The position numbers and the translations under genes were made by a program. Source: Alphaproteobacteria bacterium (GTDB lineage: Bacteria > Pseudomonadota > Alphaproteobacteria > UBA11222). From it: a DNA stretch of 38,495 nucleotides. Where the stretch lies: the NCBI GenBank assembly GCA_023252275.1, contig JAHHGO010000003.1, positions 1 to 38,495 on the forward strand, in the 5' to 3' direction. This document shows positions 28,731-37,286 of the stretch, piece after piece. The notes under the pieces are model-generated. The model was given only the letters and a program-made list of their open reading frames with translations. It was not told where the DNA came from and searched no databases. Every line of letters begins with the position of its first letter. The stretch's first letter is position 1.

Positions 28731-31685
28731 ATGCACGTTTTTTCCCTGCTCGACGCTAACACAGATTCGTATAAATTACCCGTTCCCTTTGATGAGACGC
28801 GCGCGCAGGCGTTGCTTGGCGATTTGCAACTGGCGGCGGAAGCGTATGGTGAAACGGCCCTTCAACGCATAACCAGCCTGTTGCAGGATGCAAGGGGCCG
28901 CCGGGTTTTAGGCGCAATATTCGGCAATAGCCCGTTTCTGAGCCGGATAGCCCTGCGCGACCCGGATTTTCTGGGTGCGCTGATGCAGCAGGGGCCGGAT
29001 GAATGTCTGGCCGAAATCAATCAGGCGGTAATGGCGCTTGCGGATGCGGGCCTGCCGCAACCGGATCTGGCGCAGCAATTGCGCATGTTCCGTGGCCGGG
29101 CGGCATTGTGCATTGCGATGGCGGACATTACGGGGCTTTGGGATCTGGGCCGGGTGACGGGCGCGCTGTCCGGCTTTGCCGAATCCATTCTGAACGCCAC
29201 CATCGGCGCAATGCTGCATACGCATGCGCGGGCAGGGGATATCGTGCTGGCGGACCCGGCGCGGCCATGCTGGCGTTGCGGTTATGTGGTCATCGCCATG
29301 GGCAAGCTGGGCGCGGGCGAGTTGAATTATTCCAGCGATATTGATCTTATCATTCTGTACGATCCGCAACGCCGCACCTACCAGGGCAGACTGGAGCTGA
29401 TTGACTTTCAGGTCCGCTTCACCAAAACGCTGATCAGCCTGTTGCAGGATTTTACCGGCGATGGATATGTCTTCCGGGTTGATTTGCGCCTGCGTCCCGA
29501 TCCCGCGGCCACGCCCATTGCGCTGCCGGTTGAAGCGGCGGAAAATTATTATGAAAGCACCGGCAAGGGATGGGAGCGCGCGGCCATGATCAAGGCGCGG
29601 CCCGTGGCCGGAGACATTGAACTGGGCGAGCAGTTTCTGAAAAATATCAGTCCGTTTGTTTGGCGCAAAAACCTTGATTACGCCGCGGTCAAGGATGTTT
29701 TTGATATGGTGGGCCTGATCCGGGCGCATCATGGCCATTCGGAAATTCAGATAGAAGGGCATAATATCAAGATCGGCACTGGCGGCATCCGGGAAATCGA
29801 ATTTTTTGCGCAAACCCATCAATTAATCGCGGGCGGCCGCGACCGCGCGCTGCGCGACCCCACGACGCTGGGCATTATCTCTCTGCTGGCGCAAAAGGGA
29901 CAGCTGGATGCGGACGACGCGAAAAAAATGCGCGAAGCCTATATTTTCCTGCGCACCCTGGAACACCGTCTGCAGATGATCGATGATGAACAGACACAGA
30001 CATTGCCCAAATCTGCGGAAGGGCTGAAACATATTGCCGCCTTTTCAGGATTTGCGGATGTGGAAGATTTTTATAAAACGCTTCGCTGGCATCTGGATTT
30101 CGCCGCTGCGCAATTTCAGAAACTGACTGGCCCGGGCAATGATGTCCCCGAGGCCAGGCCGGGGGCAATCTCTGACGATGCGTCATGGGTTTCGGAATTC
30201 AGGGATGCGGAGCGGGCGAAAAGAATTATCGAAACCTGGCGCAGCTTCCGCTATCGCGCGCTGCGCACACAGCGGGCGCAGGAACTGCTGGATAGTCTGA
30301 CGCCGAAAATTCTGTCGGCCATTATACGCACTTCCAATCCCGATGCCGCCCTGTTGCGGTTTGACGAATTTCTGGCGGCCATGCCGGTCGGCGTACAATT
30401 GCTGTCTTTGTTTAACGCGCATCCCTGGCTTCTCGATCTGGTGGCGGAAATTATGGGTACGGCCCCGGCGCTAGCTGAAATGCTGGGCCGCAGGCCGGCC
30501 TTGCTGGATGCGGTGCTGTCGCCAGATTTTCTGGAAGCCTTCCCGCAACCGGAAAAATTATCCGGAGATCTGGAATATGCGCTGGAGCCCGCGCGCGATT
30601 ATCAGGATGTGCTGGATATTACCCGGCGCTGGGCGAATGAGCGCAAATTTCAGGTGGGGGTGCAGCTTTTACAAAATTTGATTGATGGCGATGGCGCGGG
30701 AGGGGCGCTCAGCGATATTGCGGATACGCTGCTGCGCGCCCTATTGCCGCGGGTGGAAGCGGAACTTGCCGAAAAACATGGCTGGGTGCCGGACGCCCGC
30801 ATGGCGGTTCTGGCGATGGGCAAGCTTGGGGGCAGGGAACTGACCTTCACCTCCGATCTCGATCTGATTTTTATTTTCCCAAATACGGAAAAGTTGTCTG
30901 ACGGCAAATCGCCCCTGAGCGCAGCGCAATATTTTGCCCGCCTGTGCCAGCGCTTGATCAATGCCCTGACCGCGCCCACGGGCGAGGGCAGCCTGTATGA
31001 AGTGGATATGCGCCTGCGCCCGTCCGGCGGGCAGGGGCCGATAGCGATATCGCTGGAGGCCTTCAGCAAATATCATGAGGAGGCGGCGCAAGTGTGGGAG
31101 CATATGGCCTGGACCCGCGCCCGGATTATCATCGCTCCGGACGGACTGGCCAGCAATATTCGCGCGGCCATGCGCAGTTTTTTGGGCAGGCGGCGCGACC
31201 CCAAAGATCTGGCGGTTGATGTCGCCACCATGCGGGCGCGCATTGACCGTGAATTTCCCGGCAAAAATATCTGGGATTTCAAATATGTTCGCGGCGGCAT
31301 GATGGATGCCGAATTCATTACTCAATATCTGCTGCTGCGCGATGCCGCCGATTTTCCGGAGACGCTTTCCGGCACGACTATTCAGGCGCTGACGCAACTG
31401 GCCGCGGCGGGGCGGCTGGATAATACACTGGCGCAGGAGCTAATCAGAGCATTACGCAAGCAGCGCGATCTCCAGCAGATCATTCGCTTATGTCTTGGCG
31501 ATCGTGCAGATGTGCAAAATGCACCTGAGGCCTTGCTGAAATTAATGGCGGCGCATGGCGGGACAAACAGTTTCGCCGATCTGGAATTGCAACTTGCGGC
31601 CTGTCAAAAATCTATATTTGAATCCTATCGCCTGATCGTTCTTGCGGCGGCGGGGCTGGACGCGGAACCGGCAGTTCCGTCATAA
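28731..31685 (+). CDS. glnE: Glutamine synthetase adenylyltransferase/deadenylase GlnE
   Basis: A bifunctional regulator of 984 residues that adds or removes AMP on glutamine synthetase in response to nitrogen status through PII. Two nucleotidyltransferase domains are visible: the N-terminal one with AMGKLGAGELNYSSDIDLIILYD and the C-terminal one with AMGKLGGRELTFTSDLDLIFIF, each keeping the two aspartates of the active site. Each is followed by a helical domain, with VDLRLRPDPAATPI and VDMRLRPSGGQGPI as repeat markers. AGGCGG lies 7 nt before the ATG. The stop overlaps a possible upstream start of the bcp gene. Confidence 0.97.
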   Translation: MHVFSLLDANTDSYKLPVPFDETRAQALLGDLQLAAEAYGETALQRITSLLQDARGRRVLGAIFGNSPFLSRIALRDPDFLGALMQQGPDECLAEINQAVMALADAGLPQPDLAQQLRMFRGRAALCIAMADITGLWDLGRVTGALSGFAESILNATIGAMLHTHARAGDIVLADPARPCWRCGYVVIAMGKLGAGELNYSSDIDLIILYDPQRRTYQGRLELIDFQVRFTKTLISLLQDFTGDGYVFRVDLRLRPDPAATPIALPVEAAENYYESTGKGWERAAMIKARPVAGDIELGEQFLKNISPFVWRKNLDYAAVKDVFDMVGLIRAHHGHSEIQIEGHNIKIGTGGIREIEFFAQTHQLIAGGRDRALRDPTTLGIISLLAQKGQLDADDAKKMREAYIFLRTLEHRLQMIDDEQTQTLPKSAEGLKHIAAFSGFADVEDFYKTLRWHLDFAAAQFQKLTGPGNDVPEARPGAISDDASWVSEFRDAERAKRIIETWRSFRYRALRTQRAQELLDSLTPKILSAIIRTSNPDAALLRFDEFLAAMPVGVQLLSLFNAHPWLLDLVAEIMGTAPALAEMLGRRPALLDAVLSPDFLEAFPQPEKLSGDLEYALEPARDYQDVLDITRRWANERKFQVGVQLLQNLIDGDGAGGALSDIADTLLRALLPRVEAELAEKHGWVPDARMAVLAMGKLGGRELTFTSDLDLIFIFPNTEKLSDGKSPLSAAQYFARLCQRLINALTAPTGEGSLYEVDMRLRPSGGQGPIAISLEAFSKYHEEAAQVWEHMAWTRARIIIAPDGLASNIRAAMRSFLGRRRDPKDLAVDVATMRARIDREFPGKNIWDFKYVRGGMMDAEFITQYLLLRDAADFPETLSGTTIQALTQLAAAGRLDNTLAQELIRALRKQRDLQQIIRLCLGDRADVQNAPEALLKLMAAHGGTNSFADLELQLAACQKSIFESYRLIVLAAAGLDAEPAVPS

Positions 31686-31714
31686 TGAATCAAACATCAC
31701 ACAGGATGACACAT

Positions 31715-32188
31715 ATGCTCGAAGAAGGTCAGAAGGCGCCAGCCTTCAAACTCCCGGCGGATGGCGGCGGCGAAATCGGTCTTGCCGGTCTGAAAGGCAA
31801 AATAGCCATTGTGTATTTTTATCCCAAGGATGACACGCCCGGATGCACCAGCGAGGCCATTGCCTTCAGTGCGTTAAAAAAACAATTCGACAAGGCAGGC
31901 GCCGTGCTGGTGGGCGTGTCCAGGGACAGCGTGCAGCGTCATGACAATTTCAAGAAAAAACATGATCTGAAAATTTGTCTGGCGTCTGATGAAGAAGGAA
32001 AGATGGTGGCCGATTATGGCGTGTGGGTGAAAAAACTGAATTATGGCCGGGAATATATGGGGATCGAACGCAGCACTTTTCTTATCGACGCCAAGGGCGT
32101 GATCCGAAAAATCTGGCGAAAGGTAAAGGTCAATGGCCATGCGGAAAAAGTGCTGGAGGCCGTGAAGGAAATGCAGGCGGCAGGTTAA
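31715..32188 (+). CDS. bcp: Bcp/PrxQ-type peroxiredoxin
   Basis: A thiol peroxidase of 157 residues from the ATG at 31715. AGGAT lies 7 nt upstream; the track start at 31685 overlaps the glnE stop (TAATG), and ATG 31706 is a third option. The peroxidatic Cys is in YFYPKDDTPGCTSEAIAFSAL. The position five residues later, where many Bcp proteins have the resolving Cys (CTxEAC), is Ile here, so the enzyme looks like a 1-Cys form. It detoxifies peroxides in the cytoplasm using thiol reductants. It is linked to glnE, probably cotranscribed. Confidence 0.95.
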   Translation: MLEEGQKAPAFKLPADGGGEIGLAGLKGKIAIVYFYPKDDTPGCTSEAIAFSALKKQFDKAGAVLVGVSRDSVQRHDNFKKKHDLKICLASDEEGKMVADYGVWVKKLNYGREYMGIERSTFLIDAKGVIRKIWRKVKVNGHAEKVLEAVKEMQAAG

Positions 32189-32439
32189 ACGATGAAATGC
32201 GCGCCGCTTGAGAAAATCCGCAGCCGCACTTGAAATTTTTTACAGTTCAGTCAGGATATTTCAGCAATGTCTGGCTATATTGTTCTTTTTTTAACCAATA
32301 TGTACTGATAGTCTTCGGGAATCGTTTATATAACATGTTGATAACAGAAAACTAATGATGGACTCGTTTGAAATATCAGGGTTCAATTGTCCGTGCGTTG
32401 CGGGCGTCGTTGAGTAGCGGGACACTGAGGGGAGGCCGG

Positions 32440-33774
32440 ATGTTGAACGGGATCGTAATGATTGCCGCTGGTGTGTGGGGAAAGCTGTTTTCTGAAAGAC
32501 AAGTCTATCTGCGCAGTCACGGGCGGGTGCGCTATGTGAGCCTGTCGCCGCTAGCGCAGTTTTCCGGATTTGTTTTTTTTCTTCTCGCATTCTCGTGGGT
32601 AGCCTTTGTCTCGGCGGGTTTTGCCTATTATCACGGCAACCGGACGGTTCAGGACGCCCGGTATCAGGAATTAAGCCATTCGCATAACCGGCTGATTGCG
32701 GAACTGGCGCAGGCTCAGCAACGTATTAGGCTCGTTGAACTGGAGATTGATTCCAATAAACGCCAGCAGACGAAACAGACCCAGCAACAAACCTTGAATG
32801 AAACTCCATCCGGGACGCCGGTTCCCTCTATGGCCAAGGCTCCGGAGCCCTTGCCCACCGGCGTGACAGATTCAAATATATCCGTAATTCCCGGTGCAAT
32901 GCCGCGCCCGCGCCCGCAGATGCAACCGGGGGAAAACGTCAATCCGTTTCAGTCCTCCGTCATGCCTCTTAAACGTCCAAACCTGCCCGTGCTGTCGCTG
33001 CCATCTTCAATGACCATTTTAGACGGCAGGCTGGAAAATGGCCAGGCCCCGCTCGCGGGCAGTCTGGCTGGATACACGGTTCCGCGCAACGAAGTGATGG
33101 CGTATTTGGCCGGGGATGCGAACACCGCCATTACCGCTTTTGAAAAACTCATTAATCAAACCGGCCTTGATGCGGAAACCATGCTGCGCCGTAGCACGGA
33201 TTCAAAATCTCCAGGCGGTCAGGCGAAAGGCGGCCCGCTGCTTAGCATGCCGCCATCAACGTCCGTTAAATTTATGCGCCGTATGGCCCCGGGTGAACTT
33301 GCCATGCCAGATAGCCGCAAAGGCCGTTTGGAATTGCTGCGCGAGGCATTGTTCAGCCTGCCTTTGGCCGAGCCGGTCAATAAGTATTATGTATCGAGCG
33401 GTTATGGATACCGGCGTGATCCCTTTACGCGCACCAAAGCCTTTCATTCCGGTGTGGATCTTGTGGCGCCGCACGGGGACCCTGTACAGGCCAGTGCGCC
33501 GGGTGTCGTTGTTTTTGCAGGGCCTAATGGACCATACGGCAATATGGTGGACATTGATCATGGCCGGGGGGTCAAAAGCCGTTATGGGCATCTCAGCCGG
33601 ATAAATGTAAAGCTGGGACAGAAGGTTGGTTTGCGGCAGACAATTGGGCTTGTTGGAAATACAGGCAGAAGCGGTACAGCGCACCTGCATTTCGAAGTCT
33701 GGTTCGATGGTAAGGCGCGCGATCCGCGTAATTTCTTAAAGGCTGGCGAAAATGTTTTTCAGCGGAAAGGATAA
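32440..33774 (+). CDS. M23-family peptidase with N-terminal membrane anchor
   Basis: A membrane-anchored cell-wall endopeptidase of the LytM class, 444 residues from the ATG at 32440. GAGGGGAGG sits about 4 nt before it; the track's TTG at 32368 has no such site. FSERQVYLRSHGRVRYVSLSPLAQ followed by a membrane helix resembles the N-terminal domain of alphaproteobacterial M23 proteins. A coiled-coil (QELSHSHNRLIAELAQAQQR) and a Pro/Gln-rich linker follow. The catalytic domain has FHSGVDLVAPHGDPV and HLHFEVWFDG, keeping the zinc His/Asp and HxH. It overlaps the bactofilin gene by 23 nt, suggesting a joint role in localised wall remodelling. Confidence 0.93.
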   Translation: MLNGIVMIAAGVWGKLFSERQVYLRSHGRVRYVSLSPLAQFSGFVFFLLAFSWVAFVSAGFAYYHGNRTVQDARYQELSHSHNRLIAELAQAQQRIRLVELEIDSNKRQQTKQTQQQTLNETPSGTPVPSMAKAPEPLPTGVTDSNISVIPGAMPRPRPQMQPGENVNPFQSSVMPLKRPNLPVLSLPSSMTILDGRLENGQAPLAGSLAGYTVPRNEVMAYLAGDANTAITAFEKLINQTGLDAETMLRRSTDSKSPGGQAKGGPLLSMPPSTSVKFMRRMAPGELAMPDSRKGRLELLREALFSLPLAEPVNKYYVSSGYGYRRDPFTRTKAFHSGVDLVAPHGDPVQASAPGVVVFAGPNGPYGNMVDIDHGRGVKSRYGHLSRINVKLGQKVGLRQTIGLVGNTGRSGTAHLHFEVWFDGKARDPRNFLKAGENVFQRKG

Positions 33775-34216
33775 GAATCCTGGCGCATCGCAGGCTGGCC
33801 GCCGGTCCGGCAAAGAGCCGATCTCGCTAATCAGTGCGGATCTGTCGGTCAGGGGTGATCTGATCTCGCCTGGCGATTTGCAGATTGATGGCCTGGTCGA
33901 GGGCGATATTCAGTGCCAATCCCTGACCATTGGGCCAACCGCAACGGTTTCCGGAAATGTTGCAGCTATAGAAGTGTTGATACGTGGAACACTGCATGGC
34001 CATATTGAGGCGCGTTCGGTGACGCTCGGTAAAACCGCGCAAGTGGTGGGTGACATTCTGCATGAAACCATTGCCATAGAGGCAGGCGCCATTCTGGATG
34101 GCCGGCTGACGGGGCGCAATCGCGTGCTCAGCGAAACCATGAACGCATTACCACAGGCGGATGATCATAGCCCGCGGTCCGAAGAGCCGCATGGCGCTTT
34201 GCGTCAGGCCCATTAA
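33752..34216 (+). CDS. Bactofilin
   Basis: A polymer-forming cytoskeletal protein of 154 residues. The core (about 25-120) is a beta-helix of short repeats, LSVRGDLISPGDLQIDGLVEGDIQCQSLTIGPTATVSGNV..., with disordered ends. Bactofilins assemble without nucleotide into filaments that position cell-wall enzymes. In stalked and budding Alphaproteobacteria they work with LmdC-type M23 peptidases, and here the bactofilin overlaps such a peptidase gene. The ATG lies inside the peptidase frame, with AAAGG-like sequence nearby, indicating translational coupling. It is convergent with the DsbA-family gene 14 nt away. Confidence 0.95.
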   Translation: MFFSGKDKNPGASQAGRRSGKEPISLISADLSVRGDLISPGDLQIDGLVEGDIQCQSLTIGPTATVSGNVAAIEVLIRGTLHGHIEARSVTLGKTAQVVGDILHETIAIEAGAILDGRLTGRNRVLSETMNALPQADDHSPRSEEPHGALRQAH

Positions 34217-34230
34217 GCCAGTCGAACCAA

Positions 34231-34878
34231 TTAAGTCGCTTCGGATTGCCGGATTTCGGCATATGCCGTATCAAGCGCCCTGACCAGCAATTCAGGTTCC
34301 TGGGCGCCCACCAGCAGATATTTATTGGCGATTACATAGGAGGGCACGCCCTGAATGCCGATGCGTCGCGCGGTTGCATCTTCCTGCAGAATTAAATCCG
34401 TGTCGGCATTGCCGCCCAGAAGATTTGCGATAATATCCGTATCCATCCCGGCCTCGCGGGCAATATCCAGCAAGACCGCATGATCGCTGATATCGTGGCC
34501 TTGCGTAAAATACCGGCGAAACATAATCTCAACCAGTTCCGGCTGACGGCCCGCACTATGTGACCAGCGGATCAGACGATGCGCATCCAGTGTATTGGGC
34601 ATGCGCGCAATATTGCTGAAATTAAATTCAATTCCCAATTCCCGGCCGGCCTCCAGCAAGGCGTCCATCATGGGGCTGGGGCCTTTTTGTTCGCCAAATT
34701 TTCGGCGAACATGTTCCTTGCGATCCATGCCTTCGCGCGGCATATCCGGATTTAGCTGAAACACCCGGTAGGCCAGATCAATCTGAATTTCCGGCCGGGC
34801 TGCGATGGCAATTTCCATGCGCTTCTTGCCCACATAGCACCAGGGGCATACCGGATCGGAAATAATGTCTAGCTGCAT
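34231..34878 (-). CDS. DsbA-family (FrnE-like) thiol oxidoreductase
   Basis: A thioredoxin-fold protein of 215 residues with the active-site CPWC in IISDPVCPWCYVGKKRME and a helical insertion typical of the FrnE/2-hydroxychromene isomerase-like group. The cis-Pro region is GIQGVPSYVIANKYLLVGAQ. There is no signal peptide, so it probably acts in the cytoplasm, unlike classical DsbA. Substrate unknown. It is convergent with the bactofilin gene. Confidence 0.93.
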   Translation of the reverse strand: MQLDIISDPVCPWCYVGKKRMEIAIAARPEIQIDLAYRVFQLNPDMPREGMDRKEHVRRKFGEQKGPSPMMDALLEAGRELGIEFNFSNIARMPNTLDAHRLIRWSHSAGRQPELVEIMFRRYFTQGHDISDHAVLLDIAREAGMDTDIIANLLGGNADTDLILQEDATARRIGIQGVPSYVIANKYLLVGAQEPELLVRALDTAYAEIRQSEAT

Positions 34879-34964
34879 GTCAGAACCCCCTTTTACGGCA
34901 AGACAGATAGCTTAAGCCTATCCGATCCCGGAGCGGGGGGAAAATGAAAAAATGTGAGGTAAGC

Positions 34965-36299
34965 CTATCTGCCGTTGGCGATCGCCGCCTTGACCAGCGC
35001 ATCGGCGCTCATGCCTGGGGATAGCGCCGCAACACCGGTTGTGACATGCGCCCGGATCGCGGTCTGGACATCCCCCTGCATGATTTCGGTAAAATTAATA
35101 ATGCTGCCGATGCGATGGGCGACCATCTCCGCCGACGCCAGACGGGTTTCCGGCATGACAAGCGCAAATTGATGTCCGCTATAACGGGCGGACAAATCCT
35201 CGCCGCGCACCAGATTGCTCAGCAAAACACCCAATTGACTGAGGATCCTGTCCCCGGAATTGAACCCGTAAAGGCTGTTTATTTCTGTCAGATTATCGAA
35301 GCTGAAAACCGCCAGGCTGAGGCTTCTGTTCTGGGCGTGAGATTCGGCAACCAGTTCGCTCAAATGCTCCATCATGAAACCATGGCTGTACAGCCCGGTC
35401 AGGGCGTCGCTGATCGACAGGTCACGGGTCTGGCGGTAGACCTTGATCAACGAGTCGCGATAGCGCTGCTGACGGAAAAGAACTTCCACCCGGGCGCTGA
35501 AATCTTCCAGATTTAATGGATGATAAAACACATCCGCGGCGCCCGCGGTATAGGCCGCGCCCGTATACAGAGTGGAAGCGGCGCTCATCATACAGACAAT
35601 GGGTATGTTAAAGAGCCGTGAGTTACGCCTTATATCCTCTACAAACTGAAAATAGACGGCTTCCTGGCCCTCAGGAATATTTAAAAGAACCGCGTCATAA
35701 CGCTGACGTTCCAGATAATGAATGCCCGTTACCGGGCTTTGCGCATGGGTGAGTGTGCCAAATCTGAACAGGCCCTGCTCAATATGCCCGAAATGATTTT
35801 CAGATGGTCCCACCAGAAGAAAATTTGCTTCCTCACCCGGAATGGCTGGCGGAGATTCAGTAATCTGATCCTTTAGACCATATTTGGAGGCGGTAATGAT
35901 ACGGCGGCGCAGTTCCTCCTGCATGGCTCCCAAGCGGGTGAGAGATTCAATCCGTCCGTACAGTTGCAGGTCATGATAGGGGTAGGGCAGGCAGGCATCG
36001 GCCCCCGCGCGCAGCCCTTCAACGAGCGATGATTCCCGATCTGAAGAGGTGATCAAAATGACCGGCACCGCGGCCGTTTCATTGCGGCCCTTCAGCGCCC
36101 GGGTCAGATTCAGGCTGGACCCGGCATTGCCGCTGCCTGCAATGATCACAATATCGGGTTTGGAGGCGCGCACCTGGTCAAGCGCGTCGGCCTTTTCTTT
36201 AAGAGGCACATTCTCATATCCCCGCGCATGCAATTTCTGCGTCATATTGATGGTGTCGACGGGGTCATTGTTGATTACAAGAACGCGCGCGCTGCTCAT
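34965..36299 (-). CDS. PleD/PopA-like protein: two degenerate receivers plus degenerate GGDEF with intact I-site
   Basis: The product has 444 residues in a REC-REC-GGDEF layout like PleD. Receiver 1 (about 4-120) has Ala54 (PDIVIIAGS) where the phospho-acceptor Asp should be and Tyr106 in place of the conserved Lys. Receiver 2 (about 158-275) has Asn207 (YDAVLLNIP) and His260 at those places. The GGDEF domain starts at DALTGLYSHGFM; its signature is SGHQF (374-378), so cyclase activity is unlikely. RGED (365-368) sits exactly five residues upstream, the RxxD inhibitory c-di-GMP site. This resembles PopA of Caulobacter, a c-di-GMP effector at the cell pole. The family layout is firm; the effector role is inferred. 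Confidence 0.9.
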   Translation of the reverse strand: MSSARVLVINNDPVDTINMTQKLHARGYENVPLKEKADALDQVRASKPDIVIIAGSGNAGSSLNLTRALKGRNETAAVPVILITSSDRESSLVEGLRAGADACLPYPYHDLQLYGRIESLTRLGAMQEELRRRIITASKYGLKDQITESPPAIPGEEANFLLVGPSENHFGHIEQGLFRFGTLTHAQSPVTGIHYLERQRYDAVLLNIPEGQEAVYFQFVEDIRRNSRLFNIPIVCMMSAASTLYTGAAYTAGAADVFYHPLNLEDFSARVEVLFRQQRYRDSLIKVYRQTRDLSISDALTGLYSHGFMMEHLSELVAESHAQNRSLSLAVFSFDNLTEINSLYGFNSGDRILSQLGVLLSNLVRGEDLSARYSGHQFALVMPETRLASAEMVAHRIGSIINFTEIMQGDVQTAIRAHVTTGVAALSPGMSADALVKAAIANGR

Positions 36300-36430
36300 T
36301 GGGATTTTTCTCCAATAGAATTCCCCGGCATTCTATAGATGGCTGGTTAATGCATTCTTTGCATTTCCGGTTGCGGCCGGGATTTATGCGGGACTAGGAT
36401 TATTATCGGGAATAAGGGGGACATCTCTTC

Positions 36431-37219
36431 ATGGGCGCGACGCAAGTGGATTTGAAAGGTAAAAATATTTTAATCACCGGCACGACCAGTGGTCTGGGCA
36501 GGCATTTTGCCCTGACACTGGCGGCGGCCGGCGCGCGTCTTGCGGTCACGGGACGCCGGGTTGATCGCCTGAAAGATTTATGCGCTGAAATAGCCGCCCG
36601 GGGAGGGCATGCCTTGTCACTGGCGCTGGATGTGACGGATCCGCAAAGCATCCGGCAGACCGTTGAACGCTGCGAAGAAGAACTCGGCCCCATTGATGTT
36701 TTAATCAATAATTCCGGGGTCAATGGGGCGGGGCGCGCGATTGATATTAGCCCCGAGGCCTATGATGAGCTGTTTAACACCAATCTGCGCGGGGCCTATT
36801 TCATGTCCACCGAAGTGGCGAAAAGAATGATGGCGCGCCACAAGGCGGATCCGTCTGTGAGCGGCAAAATCATCAATATTGCCTCCGCCGCCGCCCATGT
36901 GCTGCTGCCCGGCCTGTCGCTCTATAATATGTCCAAGGCGGGCATGGTCATGATGACCAAGGCGCTGGCGCGGGAATGGGCCCGGCAGGGGGTAAGCGTC
37001 AATGCCATAAATCCCGGCTATATCGAAACCGAATTGAACAGCGAGTGGTTCCACAGCGAGAAGGGCAAGGCGCAAATTGCCGGTTTCCTGCGCCGCCGTC
37101 TTAATCAGGCCAGCGATCTGGACGGGGCATTGTTGCTGCTATGCTCAGACGCTTCCGCCATCATGACCGGGTCCATTGTGGATGTGGATGACGGGCAAAG
37201 TCTGCTTGCGCTTGGTTAA
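36431..37219 (+). CDS. Short-chain dehydrogenase/reductase
   Basis: A classical SDR of 262 residues. The nucleotide-binding TGTTSGLG, the NNSGVNG structural motif, catalytic Ser in IASAAAHVLL and YNMSKAG (Tyr/Lys pair) are all in place. TGRRVD (Arg after strand 2) suggests NADP(H) preference. The substrate is unknown, but the CaiB-family gene downstream suggests acyl-CoA or lipid metabolism. GGGGGA lies about 9 nt before the ATG. It is divergent from the PleD-like gene across a 131-nt spacer in which no gene is seen. Confidence 0.92.
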   Translation: MGATQVDLKGKNILITGTTSGLGRHFALTLAAAGARLAVTGRRVDRLKDLCAEIAARGGHALSLALDVTDPQSIRQTVERCEEELGPIDVLINNSGVNGAGRAIDISPEAYDELFNTNLRGAYFMSTEVAKRMMARHKADPSVSGKIINIASAAAHVLLPGLSLYNMSKAGMVMMTKALAREWARQGVSVNAINPGYIETELNSEWFHSEKGKAQIAGFLRRRLNQASDLDGALLLLCSDASAIMTGSIVDVDDGQSLLALG

Positions 37220-37286
37220 GCCTTTCCTTTTGGGCGCTAGCTGCACTAAAATCATGATAACAGAATAATTAACAGGGAGCAGATCG

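Noticed and set aside
28908-29822. 304-aa minus-strand ORF
   Set aside because: It is antisense to the first nucleotidyltransferase domain of glnE, has low-complexity basic composition and no motif.
30741-31397. 218-aa minus-strand ORF
   Set aside because: It is antisense to the C-terminal half of glnE and is repeat-free, basic and motif-free.
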